The translations under genes and the position numbers were made by a program. From Antarcticibacterium arcticum (GTDB lineage Bacteria; Bacteroidota; Bacteroidia; Flavobacteriales; Flavobacteriaceae), in the NCBI RefSeq assembly GCF_007993795.1, contig NZ_CP042476.1:1798001-1862000 (forward strand): a DNA stretch of 64,000 nt, given 5' to 3'. The notes under the pieces are model-generated. The model searched no databases, was not told the DNA's origin, and was given only the letters and a program-made list of their open reading frames with translations. This document shows, one piece after another, positions 51,030 through 59,459 of this stretch (position 1 is the stretch's first letter; the number at the start of each line of letters is the position of its first letter).

Positions 51030-51791
51030 TTATTCAATCACCCCTTTATTCCCCGGAAATACCAGAGAAACCACCACATAACTCACAATTATAACCGGAA
51101 TAGCTATAAACTGCAGGAGAATTATTAAAAGCAGGCTATAGGCGATAAAAATATAACGGAGTTTATTCTTCTGAAAAGACCAGTCGGAAAATTTAAGGGC
51201 GAAGAGCGGGATCTCGGCGTTGAGCATATAACAACTGAGAAAGGTAAGGCCAATTAAAAACCATTCATTAAGAATAAGTGAAACCGCCCATGGGTGAGGC
51301 TGAAATGCCAGTATTAGCGGCAGACTTAAAATAAGCAGGGCATTTGCGGGGGTGGGAAGGCCTATGAAGGAATCGGTTTGGCGGTCATCAATATTGAACT
51401 TTGCCAGTCGGTAACCCGAGGCGGCTGCAATGAGTAAACCTATAAGTGCCAAAGCAGGGAAATCCCATTGAAACCAGTTGCCGGAAGCCTGCCATTCCTG
51501 TGCAGGCGCGCCATTCCCGGGCAACGCTCTTACCAGGAGCTGGAACATTACGATACCCGGCACCACTCCGCTGGTCACCATATCGGCAAGGGAATCCAGT
51601 TGCAGTCCCAGTTCGCTTTTAACATTGAGCGCACGGGCTGCAAGTCCGTCAAAATAATCGAAGAAAATTCCCAGGGCTACAAAGAGTCCGGCCATGATCA
51701 AATTCCCCTGTACCGCAAATATCACGGCTATCACGCCGCATAAAAGGTTAAGAATAGTTATTAAATTCGGGACGTGTCTTTTTATAGCCAT
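51030..51791 (-). CDS. pssA: CDP-diacylglycerol-serine O-phosphatidyltransferase
   Basis: 253 aa integral membrane protein. The CDP-alcohol phosphatidyltransferase motif D-G-x2-A-R-x8-G-x3-D-x3-D appears as DYFDGLAARALNVKSELG plus LQLDSLAD. Multiple TM helices follow. It makes phosphatidylserine, the precursor of phosphatidylethanolamine. The stop abuts the last left-end copy of the DUF559-linked repeat. A decarboxylase gene is not in the window. Confidence 0.93.
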   Translation of the reverse strand: MAIKRHVPNLITILNLLCGVIAVIFAVQGNLIMAGLFVALGIFFDYFDGLAARALNVKSELGLQLDSLADMVTSGVVPGIVMFQLLVRALPGNGAPAQEWQASGNWFQWDFPALALIGLLIAAASGYRLAKFNIDDRQTDSFIGLPTPANALLILSLPLILAFQPHPWAVSLILNEWFLIGLTFLSCYMLNAEIPLFALKFSDWSFQKNKLRYIFIAYSLLLIILLQFIAIPVIIVSYVVVSLVFPGNKGVIE

Positions 51792-51847
51792 TGGTTAGGT
51801 TTTTGGTAAAAATAGGAATAAATTTTAGTAGTGAGAATTGAGACCCT

Positions 51848-51945
51848 GGATTCTGGATTACAGATTCTGGATTCTAGATTCTAGACGGTAGATTGTAAAA
51901 TAGCTATTTGCTAATTACTATTCCCTAATCCCTTTTCACTAATAC
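51848..51945. repeat. Heptamer array H8 (14 units)
   Basis: In-phase words run from GGATTCT through AGACGGT to CTATTTG, CTAATTA and CTAATCC with no indel, even though word identity changes three times. It leads directly into the 173-bp array. Confidence 0.9.
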
Positions 51946-51951
51946 GGAAGT

Positions 51952-52625
51952 GAAGGATCTCAAAAGAACCGGGATCATCCTTTACCGAATGTACGCTAAG
52001 TAGGAGGAGTCGTTTTCATAAGAGATTCTCTCAGTCCGCGCACTAGCGCGGCCTTCAGAATGACATATTGTGTTTTAATCTCGTCGTTTTGTCATCCTGA
52101 ACCCGCCTGCAAGCAGACGGTGTGAAGGATCTCAAAGGAACCGGGATCATCCTTTAACCGGAAAGTATGCTAAGTAGGCGGCGTCGTTTTCATAGGAGAT
52201 TCTTTCAGCCCGCGCACTAGCGCAGCCTTCAGAATGACATATTGTGTTTTAATCTCGTCGTTTTGTCATCCTGAACCCGCCTGCAAGCAGACGGTATGAA
52301 GGATCTCAAAGGAACCGCCATCATCCTTAAACGGGAAAGTATGCTAAGTAAAAGGAGTCGTTTTCATAGGAGATTCTTTCAGCCCCCGCTCGTAGCGGTC
52401 GCTTCAGAATGACATATTGTATTGTGATAACGTCTTTCTGTCCTCCTGACCCCCCTGCAAGCAGGCAGTATGAAGGATCTCAAAGTAACGGTGATCATTC
52501 TTTAATCGGACAATTTCCAAGAACAAGTCGTTTTCACAAGAGATTCTTTCAGCCCCCGCTCGTAGCGGTCGCTTCAGAATGACAGTTGCAACTTGTATCC
52601 CTGAGCGCAGTCGTAGGGTCTATTT
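51952..52625. repeat. Four-unit tandem array, 172-174 bp period
   Basis: GAAGGATCTCAAA recurs at 51952, 52124, 52298 and 52472. Each unit has a GTCATCCTGA...TTCAGAATGAC inverted pair, the GCAAGCAG motif and an ATCATCCTTTA segment. Divergence increases in units 3 and 4. The unit looks like fused dispersed palindromic elements. The CCTGAGCGCAGTCG palindrome at about 52600 closes the array. No gene is visible from 51792 to 52934. Confidence 0.92.
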
Positions 52626-52924
52626 TAAATGATTAGTATTTAGGGCGTTGCAATTAGTTTTTAGTGGGTTTTAAATTCAAATCATGTTAGATCCTGAAAC
52701 AAGTTCAGGATGACGTATTAGTTATTCGGATTTTTAAACCGATAACTGAAGCCTTCCCCATGACAAATTTTAAAGGGAACCTTGAATTTTGAATTTTAAA
52801 CTTTAAATTCTACTGTCTACCGACTAAAGACTAAAGACTCATAAGAACTCACCCCTTAAAACAATAACTCATAACTCATAACTCCTAACTCTTAACTCAT
52901 AACCCATAACCCAAAAAAGATTCC
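52626..52924. repeat. Remaining repeats before lnt, including heptamer array H9
   Basis: A palindrome GATCCTGAAACAAGTTCAGGATGAC (written in two halves around 52690-52714) is followed by heptamers at 52784-52839 (GAATTTT, AAAGACT types) and 52866-52914 (AACTCAT, AACTCCT, AACCCAT types; seven in phase). The array ends beside the lnt promoter. Confidence 0.82.
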
Positions 52925-52932
52925 TATTTTTG
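52925..52932 (+). promoter_or_regulatory. -7 element of lnt
   Basis: TATTTTTG fits TAnnTTTG. A transcript would begin at or just after the first in-frame ATG (52935), which decides in favour of the ATG at 52950. Confidence 0.55.
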
Positions 52933-52949
52933 AAATGGAATTCTACCTT

Positions 52950-54542
52950 ATGAAAAACCTCCTTTACGCAATCCTTAGCGGATTCCTTCTGGCACTGGCC
53001 TGGCCAACATACGGGTTTCCGTTGCTTATTTTTTTCGCATTTGTACCCGTGTTGTATGCTGAATTTAATCTGCGGAATTTCAGCACCAAACATACCGGTC
53101 TTAAAATTCTGGGACACGCGTACCTCACTTTTTTCATCTGGAACCTCATCACCACCTACTGGCTCTACTACTCTACCCTCTTTGGGGCGGCATTTGCCAT
53201 TTTGGTGAATTCGCTTTTAATGGCGCTGGTTTTTCTTTTGTATCACATCGTTGCAAAACGCACCAATTTTAAGGGAGCAGCCGCATTTTTGATAAGCATC
53301 TGGATCGTGTTTGAAAAACTGCACCTAAACTGGGAATTTTCCTGGCCCTGGCTTAATCTGGGAAATGTTTTTGCCGTGAGCCACAACTGGGTGCAGTGGT
53401 ATGAATATACCGGGGCTTTCGGCGGCACGCTGTGGATACTGTTGGTAAATATCGCCGTGTATAAATCGGTTGTGCTGTATCGGGAATACCACGATAAAGC
53501 CATTCTCTGGCGCGGACTCATAAAAGCGGGTGTTTTCATTGCTGTTCCAATTGCAATCTCATATGTGCTGCTTAGTTATTATTCTGAAAGTACCAAAACC
53601 CTGGAAGCGGTAATTCTGCAACCCAATATTGACCCATATTCTGAAAAATACAGGGTTAGCGATACCAGTATCGGCGAATTACTGATGGAATTAAGTGCTG
53701 AAAATGTTACTGAAAATACCGCCATTCTCGTAGCCCCCGAAACTGTTTTTGCCAGTGGTACCGTCCTGCCCGGTTTCCAAAGATCAGAAGCGGCATTTGC
53801 CGGAAGGCAGATCGTTGACCGTTACCCCGGAATTAATTTCCTGAGCGGGATCTCATTTTATGACCGTTTCAGCGACCCCGGGAGAGTAGCAAAACAAACC
53901 AATCAGTTAGGACCTTCAGACTGGTATAATGATTACAATTCGGCATTTATGATGAACGGGGAGAGCCTTCCGCAGCTATATCACAAATCAAAGCTGGTGG
54001 TGGGCGTAGAGAATTTCCCATATCAAAGCATTTTAAAACCCATTCTGGGCGATATCATGATAGATCTTGGCGGGACGGTAGCAATGAAAACCACGCAGGA
54101 AGAAAGATCCGTCTTTGAGCTCAATAACAATTCTTCAACCGCACCCATCATTTGTTATGAATCGGTTTACGGGGAATATGTAACCGGATATGTTAGAAAT
54201 GGCGCCAATTTCTTAACCATCATCACCAATGATGCCTGGTGGAGTGATACGCAGGGCCATAAACAGCACCTCAATTACGCCAAACTGCGCGCTATTGAAA
54301 CCCGAAGGTCTATTGTGCGAAGCGCCAACACGGGGATCTCGGCTTTTATCAATGAAAAAGGAGACATATTGCAAACCCTGGGATATGAAGAACAAGGCAG
54401 CATTCGTGGCGAAATCACTTTAAACGATACCCAAACCTTTTATGTAAAACACGGCGATTACATCGCCCGAATCGCTCATTTCCTTGCTCTCTTCCTTTTT
54501 CTGTTTGCGGTGGTACCGTTTAAGAAGATTGTGAAAAGGTAG
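52950..54542 (+). CDS. lnt: Apolipoprotein N-acyltransferase
   Basis: 530 aa from MKNLLYAILSGFLLALAWPTYG. The N-terminal half has about seven TM helices with NLGNVFAVSHNWVQWYEYTG. The nitrilase domain shows the catalytic triad: Glu in VAPETVF, Lys in YHKSKLVVGVE and Cys in ICYESVYGEYV, followed by NDAWWSDTQGHKQHLNYAKLRAIE. It adds the third acyl chain to lipoproteins in the inner membrane. A start at 52935 would add five residues but lies at the probable transcription start. Confidence 0.95.
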   Translation: MKNLLYAILSGFLLALAWPTYGFPLLIFFAFVPVLYAEFNLRNFSTKHTGLKILGHAYLTFFIWNLITTYWLYYSTLFGAAFAILVNSLLMALVFLLYHIVAKRTNFKGAAAFLISIWIVFEKLHLNWEFSWPWLNLGNVFAVSHNWVQWYEYTGAFGGTLWILLVNIAVYKSVVLYREYHDKAILWRGLIKAGVFIAVPIAISYVLLSYYSESTKTLEAVILQPNIDPYSEKYRVSDTSIGELLMELSAENVTENTAILVAPETVFASGTVLPGFQRSEAAFAGRQIVDRYPGINFLSGISFYDRFSDPGRVAKQTNQLGPSDWYNDYNSAFMMNGESLPQLYHKSKLVVGVENFPYQSILKPILGDIMIDLGGTVAMKTTQEERSVFELNNNSSTAPIICYESVYGEYVTGYVRNGANFLTIITNDAWWSDTQGHKQHLNYAKLRAIETRRSIVRSANTGISAFINEKGDILQTLGYEEQGSIRGEITLNDTQTFYVKHGDYIARIAHFLALFLFLFAVVPFKKIVKR

Positions 54543-54548
54543 AAAGCG

Positions 54549-54640
54549 GTTGTCGGTTATCAGTTGTCGGTTGTCAGTTGTCGGTTGAAATTTCTTAAAT
54601 TGTTTTTATACTAACGACTACTCACTACTCCCTACTCCTA
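54549..54640. repeat. Heptamer array H10
   Basis: GTTGTCG, GTTATCA, GTTGTCG, GTTGTCA, GTTGTCG (54549-54583) are the same GTTGTSR-type word as around the four-helix gene. A second set CTAACGA, CTACTCA, CTACTCC, CTACTCC (54611-54638) runs into the stop codon of the next gene. Confidence 0.9.
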
Positions 54641-56035
54641 TTGCCCCCTAAAGAAAATAACCGTGCTAAAGGTTTTCAGCAAAATATTGAGATCCAGGAA
54701 GAGGCCCCGGTGTTTAATGTAGTAAAGGTCATACTGGAGTTTTTCCAGGCTGTCATCGTGGCTCGAGCCGTAATTGGCTTTTACCTGTGCCCAGCCGGTG
54801 AGGCCCGGTTTTACAATGTGGCGGGTCTTGTAGAAAGGCATCATTTCTGAAAGCTCCTTCACAAACTTGGGCCGTTCCGGCCGCGGACCAATAACACTCA
54901 TCTCCCCGCGAATAATATTGTAGAACTGCGGAAATTCGTCTATCCGGGTTCTGCGAAGGAAGCGGCCAAACCAGGGGATCCTGGTGTCATTGCGATTAGT
55001 CCACTGCGGGCCGTTAAGTTCAGAATTGTTGGGCATGGTGCGAAACTTCACGATCACAAACGGAATGGCATTCTTTCCAATGCGTTCCTGCCTGTAAAAC
55101 AGGCAACCGCGATTTCCCGCCAGGTTTCCAAGCCATACAAAGGGAATAAGCAACCCACAAATGAAGAGCCCTGTAAGGGAGGCAAAAATATCAAACATGC
55201 GGTGAAAAAAGCGATATAATTTATTCTGATTACTGCGGCTGAAAAGAAAGAACTTATAAAAATCCTTCCCTATATGCTGCACCGGCACCCTGTAGGTAAT
55301 ATCCTCATATACCTGGGTGTAATCCTTAATGGGAAAACCCTCAATAAGAAGGTTGTTTAACTCTTCCAGAATGGGAATATTCCCCGCTTTGGTGCGGGTG
55401 GTAGAATCGGCCACCACGATTTCATTGAGGTGTTCTTCCTTGATAATTTCAGCAAGAGGTTTATTTTCAAAGTGTAATAAACCCCTGGATACGGGAAGAA
55501 CTTCAGCGTTTCCGGTATTAATAAATCCCACCACCACATAATTGGGGTCGCTCTTTTGTAGTGCCGTGATCATCAGGTCCAGCTCGGCCGCATCTCCAAT
55601 GAGCAACACCTTTTTGTAGAATCGGGCAGAAGTGATAAGGGTTACATATGCAAACCGCCATAACAGCAAAGAGCCTGTAATGGCAAAGAAAAAGAACAGG
55701 ATCTGTATCCGGTTGTCGGGGAGGCTGGGGGTATAATACGGGGTAAGGATAAAAAAAAGCAGGGTAAGGGAGGCGGTTAGAATAACGTTTTTAAGCACAA
55801 CCTCAAATTTCCCGGCCTGCTGCAGGTCATATAACTCAAAAATGGTGGAAAAAATATTGAGATAAATAAGCAACATCAGGGTCCACACCCAATAATAATC
55901 TGTAATGCGGAAATAGTCAAAATGAAAGATAATTCCCACAAGACTAAGCGTTAAGAGCACCGCAATATTATCCATGAGGCGCAGCAGCACCTTTCTTTCA
56001 GAAATATCAAAGTGGACCAACGACTTTTGAGACAT
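54638..56035 (-). CDS. Polyprenyl glycosylphosphotransferase (WcaJ-like)
   Basis: 465 aa. Four or five N-terminal TM helices precede a nucleotide-binding-like domain (KKVLLIGDAAELDLMITAL). The catalytic bacterial sugar-transferase domain has FRTMPNNSELNGPQW, RRTRIDEFPQFYNIIRGEMSVIGPRPERPKF and PGLTGWAQV. It transfers a sugar-1-phosphate to undecaprenyl phosphate, the priming step of exopolysaccharide synthesis. It is the last gene of the leftward polysaccharide operon. The stop lies in heptamer repeat DNA. Confidence 0.93.
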   Translation of the reverse strand: MSQKSLVHFDISERKVLLRLMDNIAVLLTLSLVGIIFHFDYFRITDYYWVWTLMLLIYLNIFSTIFELYDLQQAGKFEVVLKNVILTASLTLLFFILTPYYTPSLPDNRIQILFFFFAITGSLLLWRFAYVTLITSARFYKKVLLIGDAAELDLMITALQKSDPNYVVVGFINTGNAEVLPVSRGLLHFENKPLAEIIKEEHLNEIVVADSTTRTKAGNIPILEELNNLLIEGFPIKDYTQVYEDITYRVPVQHIGKDFYKFFLFSRSNQNKLYRFFHRMFDIFASLTGLFICGLLIPFVWLGNLAGNRGCLFYRQERIGKNAIPFVIVKFRTMPNNSELNGPQWTNRNDTRIPWFGRFLRRTRIDEFPQFYNIIRGEMSVIGPRPERPKFVKELSEMMPFYKTRHIVKPGLTGWAQVKANYGSSHDDSLEKLQYDLYYIKHRGLFLDLNILLKTFSTVIFFRGQ

Positions 56036-56066
56036 CAGGAGTATTTATGACTAAAGATAAAAAAAT

Positions 56067-57080
56067 TCAGGTGAGAACTTTACTCCATTCAATTTTTATA
56101 ATTTCCCAGTCAAATTCGGCGGTTTTCGCTCTCCCGTTTTCAGCAAGAAACCGGCCTTTTTCGGGGTCTTCCACCAGGGAAAGGATCTTTTTGGCCATAG
56201 CTTCCGGGTCATTGGGGGCAACCAGCAATCCCGTGCGGCCATCCTCGATCAAAAACGGGATGCCACCAACATTGGTAGAAATGACGGGCAGTCCCAGGGC
56301 CATAGCTTCAATAACGCTCACCGGGGTGTTGTCAATACTGCTGGAATTAATAAAGATATCATAGACTGCCGAAAGTTTCAGCCATTCCTTCTTCTTCAGT
56401 TTTCCCGTGAACTTTACGGGAAGGCTGTGCTTTTTTACATATTTTGTGGCTGCAGCAAGACTTCCGTCCTTATAGGGGCCTACCATACACAATTCGGCTT
56501 CAGGATAAATTTTCAGCAGAAGCCGAAAGGTTTTTAAGGCCAGCAGCGGATTATAGATCTCGTCAAAGGCCCGTACCCATAGAAGTTTGGGTTCAAAGTT
56601 CTCCCTTTTTTTAAATTGGTATTTATTTAGCCGAAGGGGATTTGGAATATATTGAACGTGCGAAAAGCCCAGATTTTCAACTTCCGTTTTCAGGTAGACC
56701 GAAGGGGAAATGATACGATGGGCATTCCCCAAAAGTTTTGAGGTGGCACCCGGCGTTTGCCGGAAGCGGTTCTTAAGGTCTCCCCCGTGCAGGATGGGGA
56801 TATATTTTTTAGAAAAAGAATGCGAAAGCCGGCCAAGTAAAACGGCATACCAGAAATTCTGGGTGCTATAAACATCAATTAGGATATAGTCTGCCCTGCG
56901 GTAATTGGCAAAAAATACCTGCAGCATATGGGACAGGCGCAGGAACTTATTTTTTAGGGCCGAAGCCGAGATCACCTTAAACCCCTCCCCTTTTAATCCC
57001 TCCTCCAGGCTGCTGTGGGTGGTGGGGTTGTTTTTGGAAGTGGAGAGTTTGTTGCCTATATATAAAACAGTTTTACCCAT
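56067..57080 (-). CDS. Glycosyltransferase family 4, copy A
   Basis: 337 aa from MGKTVLYIGNKLSTSKNNPTTH. The GT4 C-domain has SIDNTPVSVIEAMALGLPVISTNVGGIPFLIEDGRTGLLV, with the Glu of the E-x7-E motif in SVIEAMALGLP. Its ATG overlaps the stop of the next gene upstream by one base. It is closely similar to copy B, sharing LLWVRAFDEIYNP and CMVGPYKDGS, and the two are the same length. It is probably involved in polymer repeat assembly. Confidence 0.9.
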   Translation of the reverse strand: MGKTVLYIGNKLSTSKNNPTTHSSLEEGLKGEGFKVISASALKNKFLRLSHMLQVFFANYRRADYILIDVYSTQNFWYAVLLGRLSHSFSKKYIPILHGGDLKNRFRQTPGATSKLLGNAHRIISPSVYLKTEVENLGFSHVQYIPNPLRLNKYQFKKRENFEPKLLWVRAFDEIYNPLLALKTFRLLLKIYPEAELCMVGPYKDGSLAAATKYVKKHSLPVKFTGKLKKKEWLKLSAVYDIFINSSSIDNTPVSVIEAMALGLPVISTNVGGIPFLIEDGRTGLLVAPNDPEAMAKKILSLVEDPEKGRFLAENGRAKTAEFDWEIIKIEWSKVLT

Positions 57081-58093
57081 TACTCCAGTAATTGGTTCCA
57101 CTTTTCTTTCACCACCTCCCAATCAAAATTTTCCACCTTTTTATGAGCCTGCAGGGCTATCTCCTTTGCCTTCGCCGGGTCCTCCAGCAGTTGTTTCACC
57201 GCTGCGGTCATTGCCTCTGCATCTTTTGCAGGCACCAGGAGCCCATCCTTATTATCTTCAATTAAAAAATGCATCCCGCCCACGTTGGTAGAAACCACGG
57301 GCAATCCAAGTGCCATAGATTCAATCACGCTTATTGGGGTATTGTCAATATTGGTGGTATTCAGGAAAATGTCATAATCTACAGAGAGCCCGGCCCATTC
57401 CCTTTTTTTAAGTTTACCGGGGAATTTCACGGGTAGGTTGTGTTTGGCGGCGTAGGCGCGGCATTTTTGCATAGTACCATCCTTTTCGGGGCCTACCATA
57501 CACAGCTCAGCCTGCGGATATTCAGGTAATAACTCTTCCAGCACTTTTACCGCTAGCATGGGGTTATACCTGCCCTGGAACCTGCGCACCCACAGTAGTT
57601 TTGGCTGAAAAACCTGCCGGTCCTTAAATGGGTATTTTTTAAGCTCAATGGAGTTGGGAATGATCTGGATATTGTCAAAGCCGGCTTCTTTAAAGATGTT
57701 GTAAAGGAATAAAGAAGGGGCCACGTTCATTTTCGCTTTTCCAAAAAGGCTTTTGCTCAGGAAGCGGTTATCGCTCAACCTTTCCGGCAGGTTCCCGCCG
57801 TGCAGGATAGGGATATAATCCAGCTTATAGATCTGGCAGGCCTTTGCCACCAGGTAGGCGTAGTAGAAGTTCATCGCACCATAGGTGTCAATGATCACCA
57901 CATCTGTCTTTTCATGATGTTTGGCAATAAGGCCCAGCATTTCAATAAGCCGCAGGGCTTTGTTATTCTTGTTGGAAGCTTTGCGCACACGGTACCCCTC
58001 CTTTTTAAGCACCTTGCTGAAAAAGGAAATATAGGTAGCCGTAAAGCTGTCAATTGCTAAGTCGTTTCCTATATACAGGATCCTTTTTCTCAT
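57080..58093 (-). CDS. Glycosyltransferase family 4, copy B
   Basis: 337 aa, paralogous to copy A. It starts MRKRILYIGNDLAIDSFTATY, has LLWVRRFQGRYNPMLAVKVL, CMVGPEKDGTM and NIDNTPISVIESMALGLPVVSTNVGGM. The start lies within the end of the polymerase gene (44-nt overlap), which is compatible with coupled translation. Tandem duplication within the operon is the simplest origin. Confidence 0.9.
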   Translation of the reverse strand: MRKRILYIGNDLAIDSFTATYISFFSKVLKKEGYRVRKASNKNNKALRLIEMLGLIAKHHEKTDVVIIDTYGAMNFYYAYLVAKACQIYKLDYIPILHGGNLPERLSDNRFLSKSLFGKAKMNVAPSLFLYNIFKEAGFDNIQIIPNSIELKKYPFKDRQVFQPKLLWVRRFQGRYNPMLAVKVLEELLPEYPQAELCMVGPEKDGTMQKCRAYAAKHNLPVKFPGKLKKREWAGLSVDYDIFLNTTNIDNTPISVIESMALGLPVVSTNVGGMHFLIEDNKDGLLVPAKDAEAMTAAVKQLLEDPAKAKEIALQAHKKVENFDWEVVKEKWNQLLE

Positions 58094-59375
58094 CTACGAT
58101 ATATAATAAAGCAAGCCCATAAACTAAACCCGGCAATGCAATTCTCATGGCAGAGTGGTTAACGGTCAAAAACCAGAACGCCACAAAAGCCAGGAAATAA
58201 TAGTTGTTTTTAAATTTTGCCCAAAAGATAATAGGGACAAATATAAGAATAAGAACTGCTACTATACCCAATAATCCGTGTTCAGATAAAAGACGACTAA
58301 TTTCATTATGAGAAGCGGTATCCCGACCGGCCTCCTCACTTCTAAACTTTTTACCTTTACCAACCCCAATACCCATTACGGGATTGTTATAGAACCCTTG
58401 AAGTTCCGTTACTATAAGTTCCGCTCTCCCGGTAGTTATATCTGTTTCCAATTGCCCGGCAGCATTTTTGTTGGTATAACGATATGTAATTAAACCTTGA
58501 GTCTTTGTTGCTGTATATATCCATATGAAACAAATGGCAGCAAATAATAAAGTGAACTTTACAAACAATTTCTTTCTTTCTTGGCGGGATTGCTTAATAT
58601 AATAAAATAGAAGAAAAACAAGAATGCAAATTATAGCGGTTATTACCCCCCCTCTGGAGAATGTTACAATGGCTCGATACCCCATTAGACCCATCAAGAC
58701 AAAATCAACCACATTAATTGCAGAATCTTTAATTACAAATAAACGTGTGCAGAGAATGAATGCTCCTAAACCCATAATTGTTGAAATTTGGTTAGGACCA
58801 TAACCACCGGAAGCGGCATAATTTGAATTTGTACCCGACATTAAGACTTCACCTATACTAGGGGTATAAAAATAGAGATAAGCCATTGTGGTTATAAGCG
58901 GCATCAACAACATCATCAGAATATAATTGAATTGAACCGCTGTTATTTTCTTATAATAACAATAAAGTGCAGACACACCCAGACTTACAGGACCACTTAG
59001 ATTGAATGCTATTGCTTTTCGAAACACCACATCATAATCCAGGGTAAAAGAGGCCACAATAATTCCCGGAATAAGAATCAGCAAATAAATCCAATAGGGC
59101 ACTGTTTTAGTAGATGTGCCTTTGAAAAACATTCCAATAATTAAAAAAAATATAACGGCATATTTCCCGGTTTCGTAAAAAACCATACTCCCATTCATTC
59201 TAAAAAAAACTTCTGCCCCGGCAATATAAGCTGCTGCCATTAAGGCTTCATTATTCTTATTATTTCTTGAGAGAACAATGAAAAGAAAAAATGCTAAAAC
59301 ACCAAGTAAAAGATATTGAGCCGAAGGTCTGTACAGATAAACAATAAGGCCCATAAGGACATGTATCCCGAGCAA
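58050..59375 (-). CDS. O-antigen polymerase/ligase-like membrane protein (Wzy/WaaL)
   Basis: 441 aa with ten to twelve hydrophobic segments. The large periplasmic loop contains ITTGRAELIVTELQGFYNNPVMGIGVGKGKKFRSEEAGRDTASHNEISRLLSEHGLLG; the R/H-containing NEISRLLSEHG matches the O-antigen ligase/polymerase family. It polymerises or ligates oligosaccharide repeats. Start is uncertain: M1 or M8. Confidence 0.88.
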   Translation of the reverse strand: MLGIHVLMGLIVYLYRPSAQYLLLGVLAFFLFIVLSRNNKNNEALMAAAYIAGAEVFFRMNGSMVFYETGKYAVIFFLIIGMFFKGTSTKTVPYWIYLLILIPGIIVASFTLDYDVVFRKAIAFNLSGPVSLGVSALYCYYKKITAVQFNYILMMLLMPLITTMAYLYFYTPSIGEVLMSGTNSNYAASGGYGPNQISTIMGLGAFILCTRLFVIKDSAINVVDFVLMGLMGYRAIVTFSRGGVITAIICILVFLLFYYIKQSRQERKKLFVKFTLLFAAICFIWIYTATKTQGLITYRYTNKNAAGQLETDITTGRAELIVTELQGFYNNPVMGIGVGKGKKFRSEEAGRDTASHNEISRLLSEHGLLGIVAVLILIFVPIIFWAKFKNNYYFLAFVAFWFLTVNHSAMRIALPGLVYGLALLYIVDEKKDPVYRKRLSN

Positions 59376-59459
59376 CCGTAAGTACGATATGAAATCTAAA
59401 TTTTTAATTTAAGTAAGATTTTTTTAAAGATTCATTCTTTCGTTATTATCCACTCCATA

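Noticed and set aside
49891..51030. Possible CRISPR array (regular direct repeats of about 125 bp)
   Set aside because: The repeats are far too long, spacers are themselves repeated, and there are no cas genes.
51952..52625. 173-bp array as CRISPR or an RNA gene cluster
   Set aside because: Unit length, lack of unique spacers and absence of a promoter pattern; it is described as a tandem repeat only.
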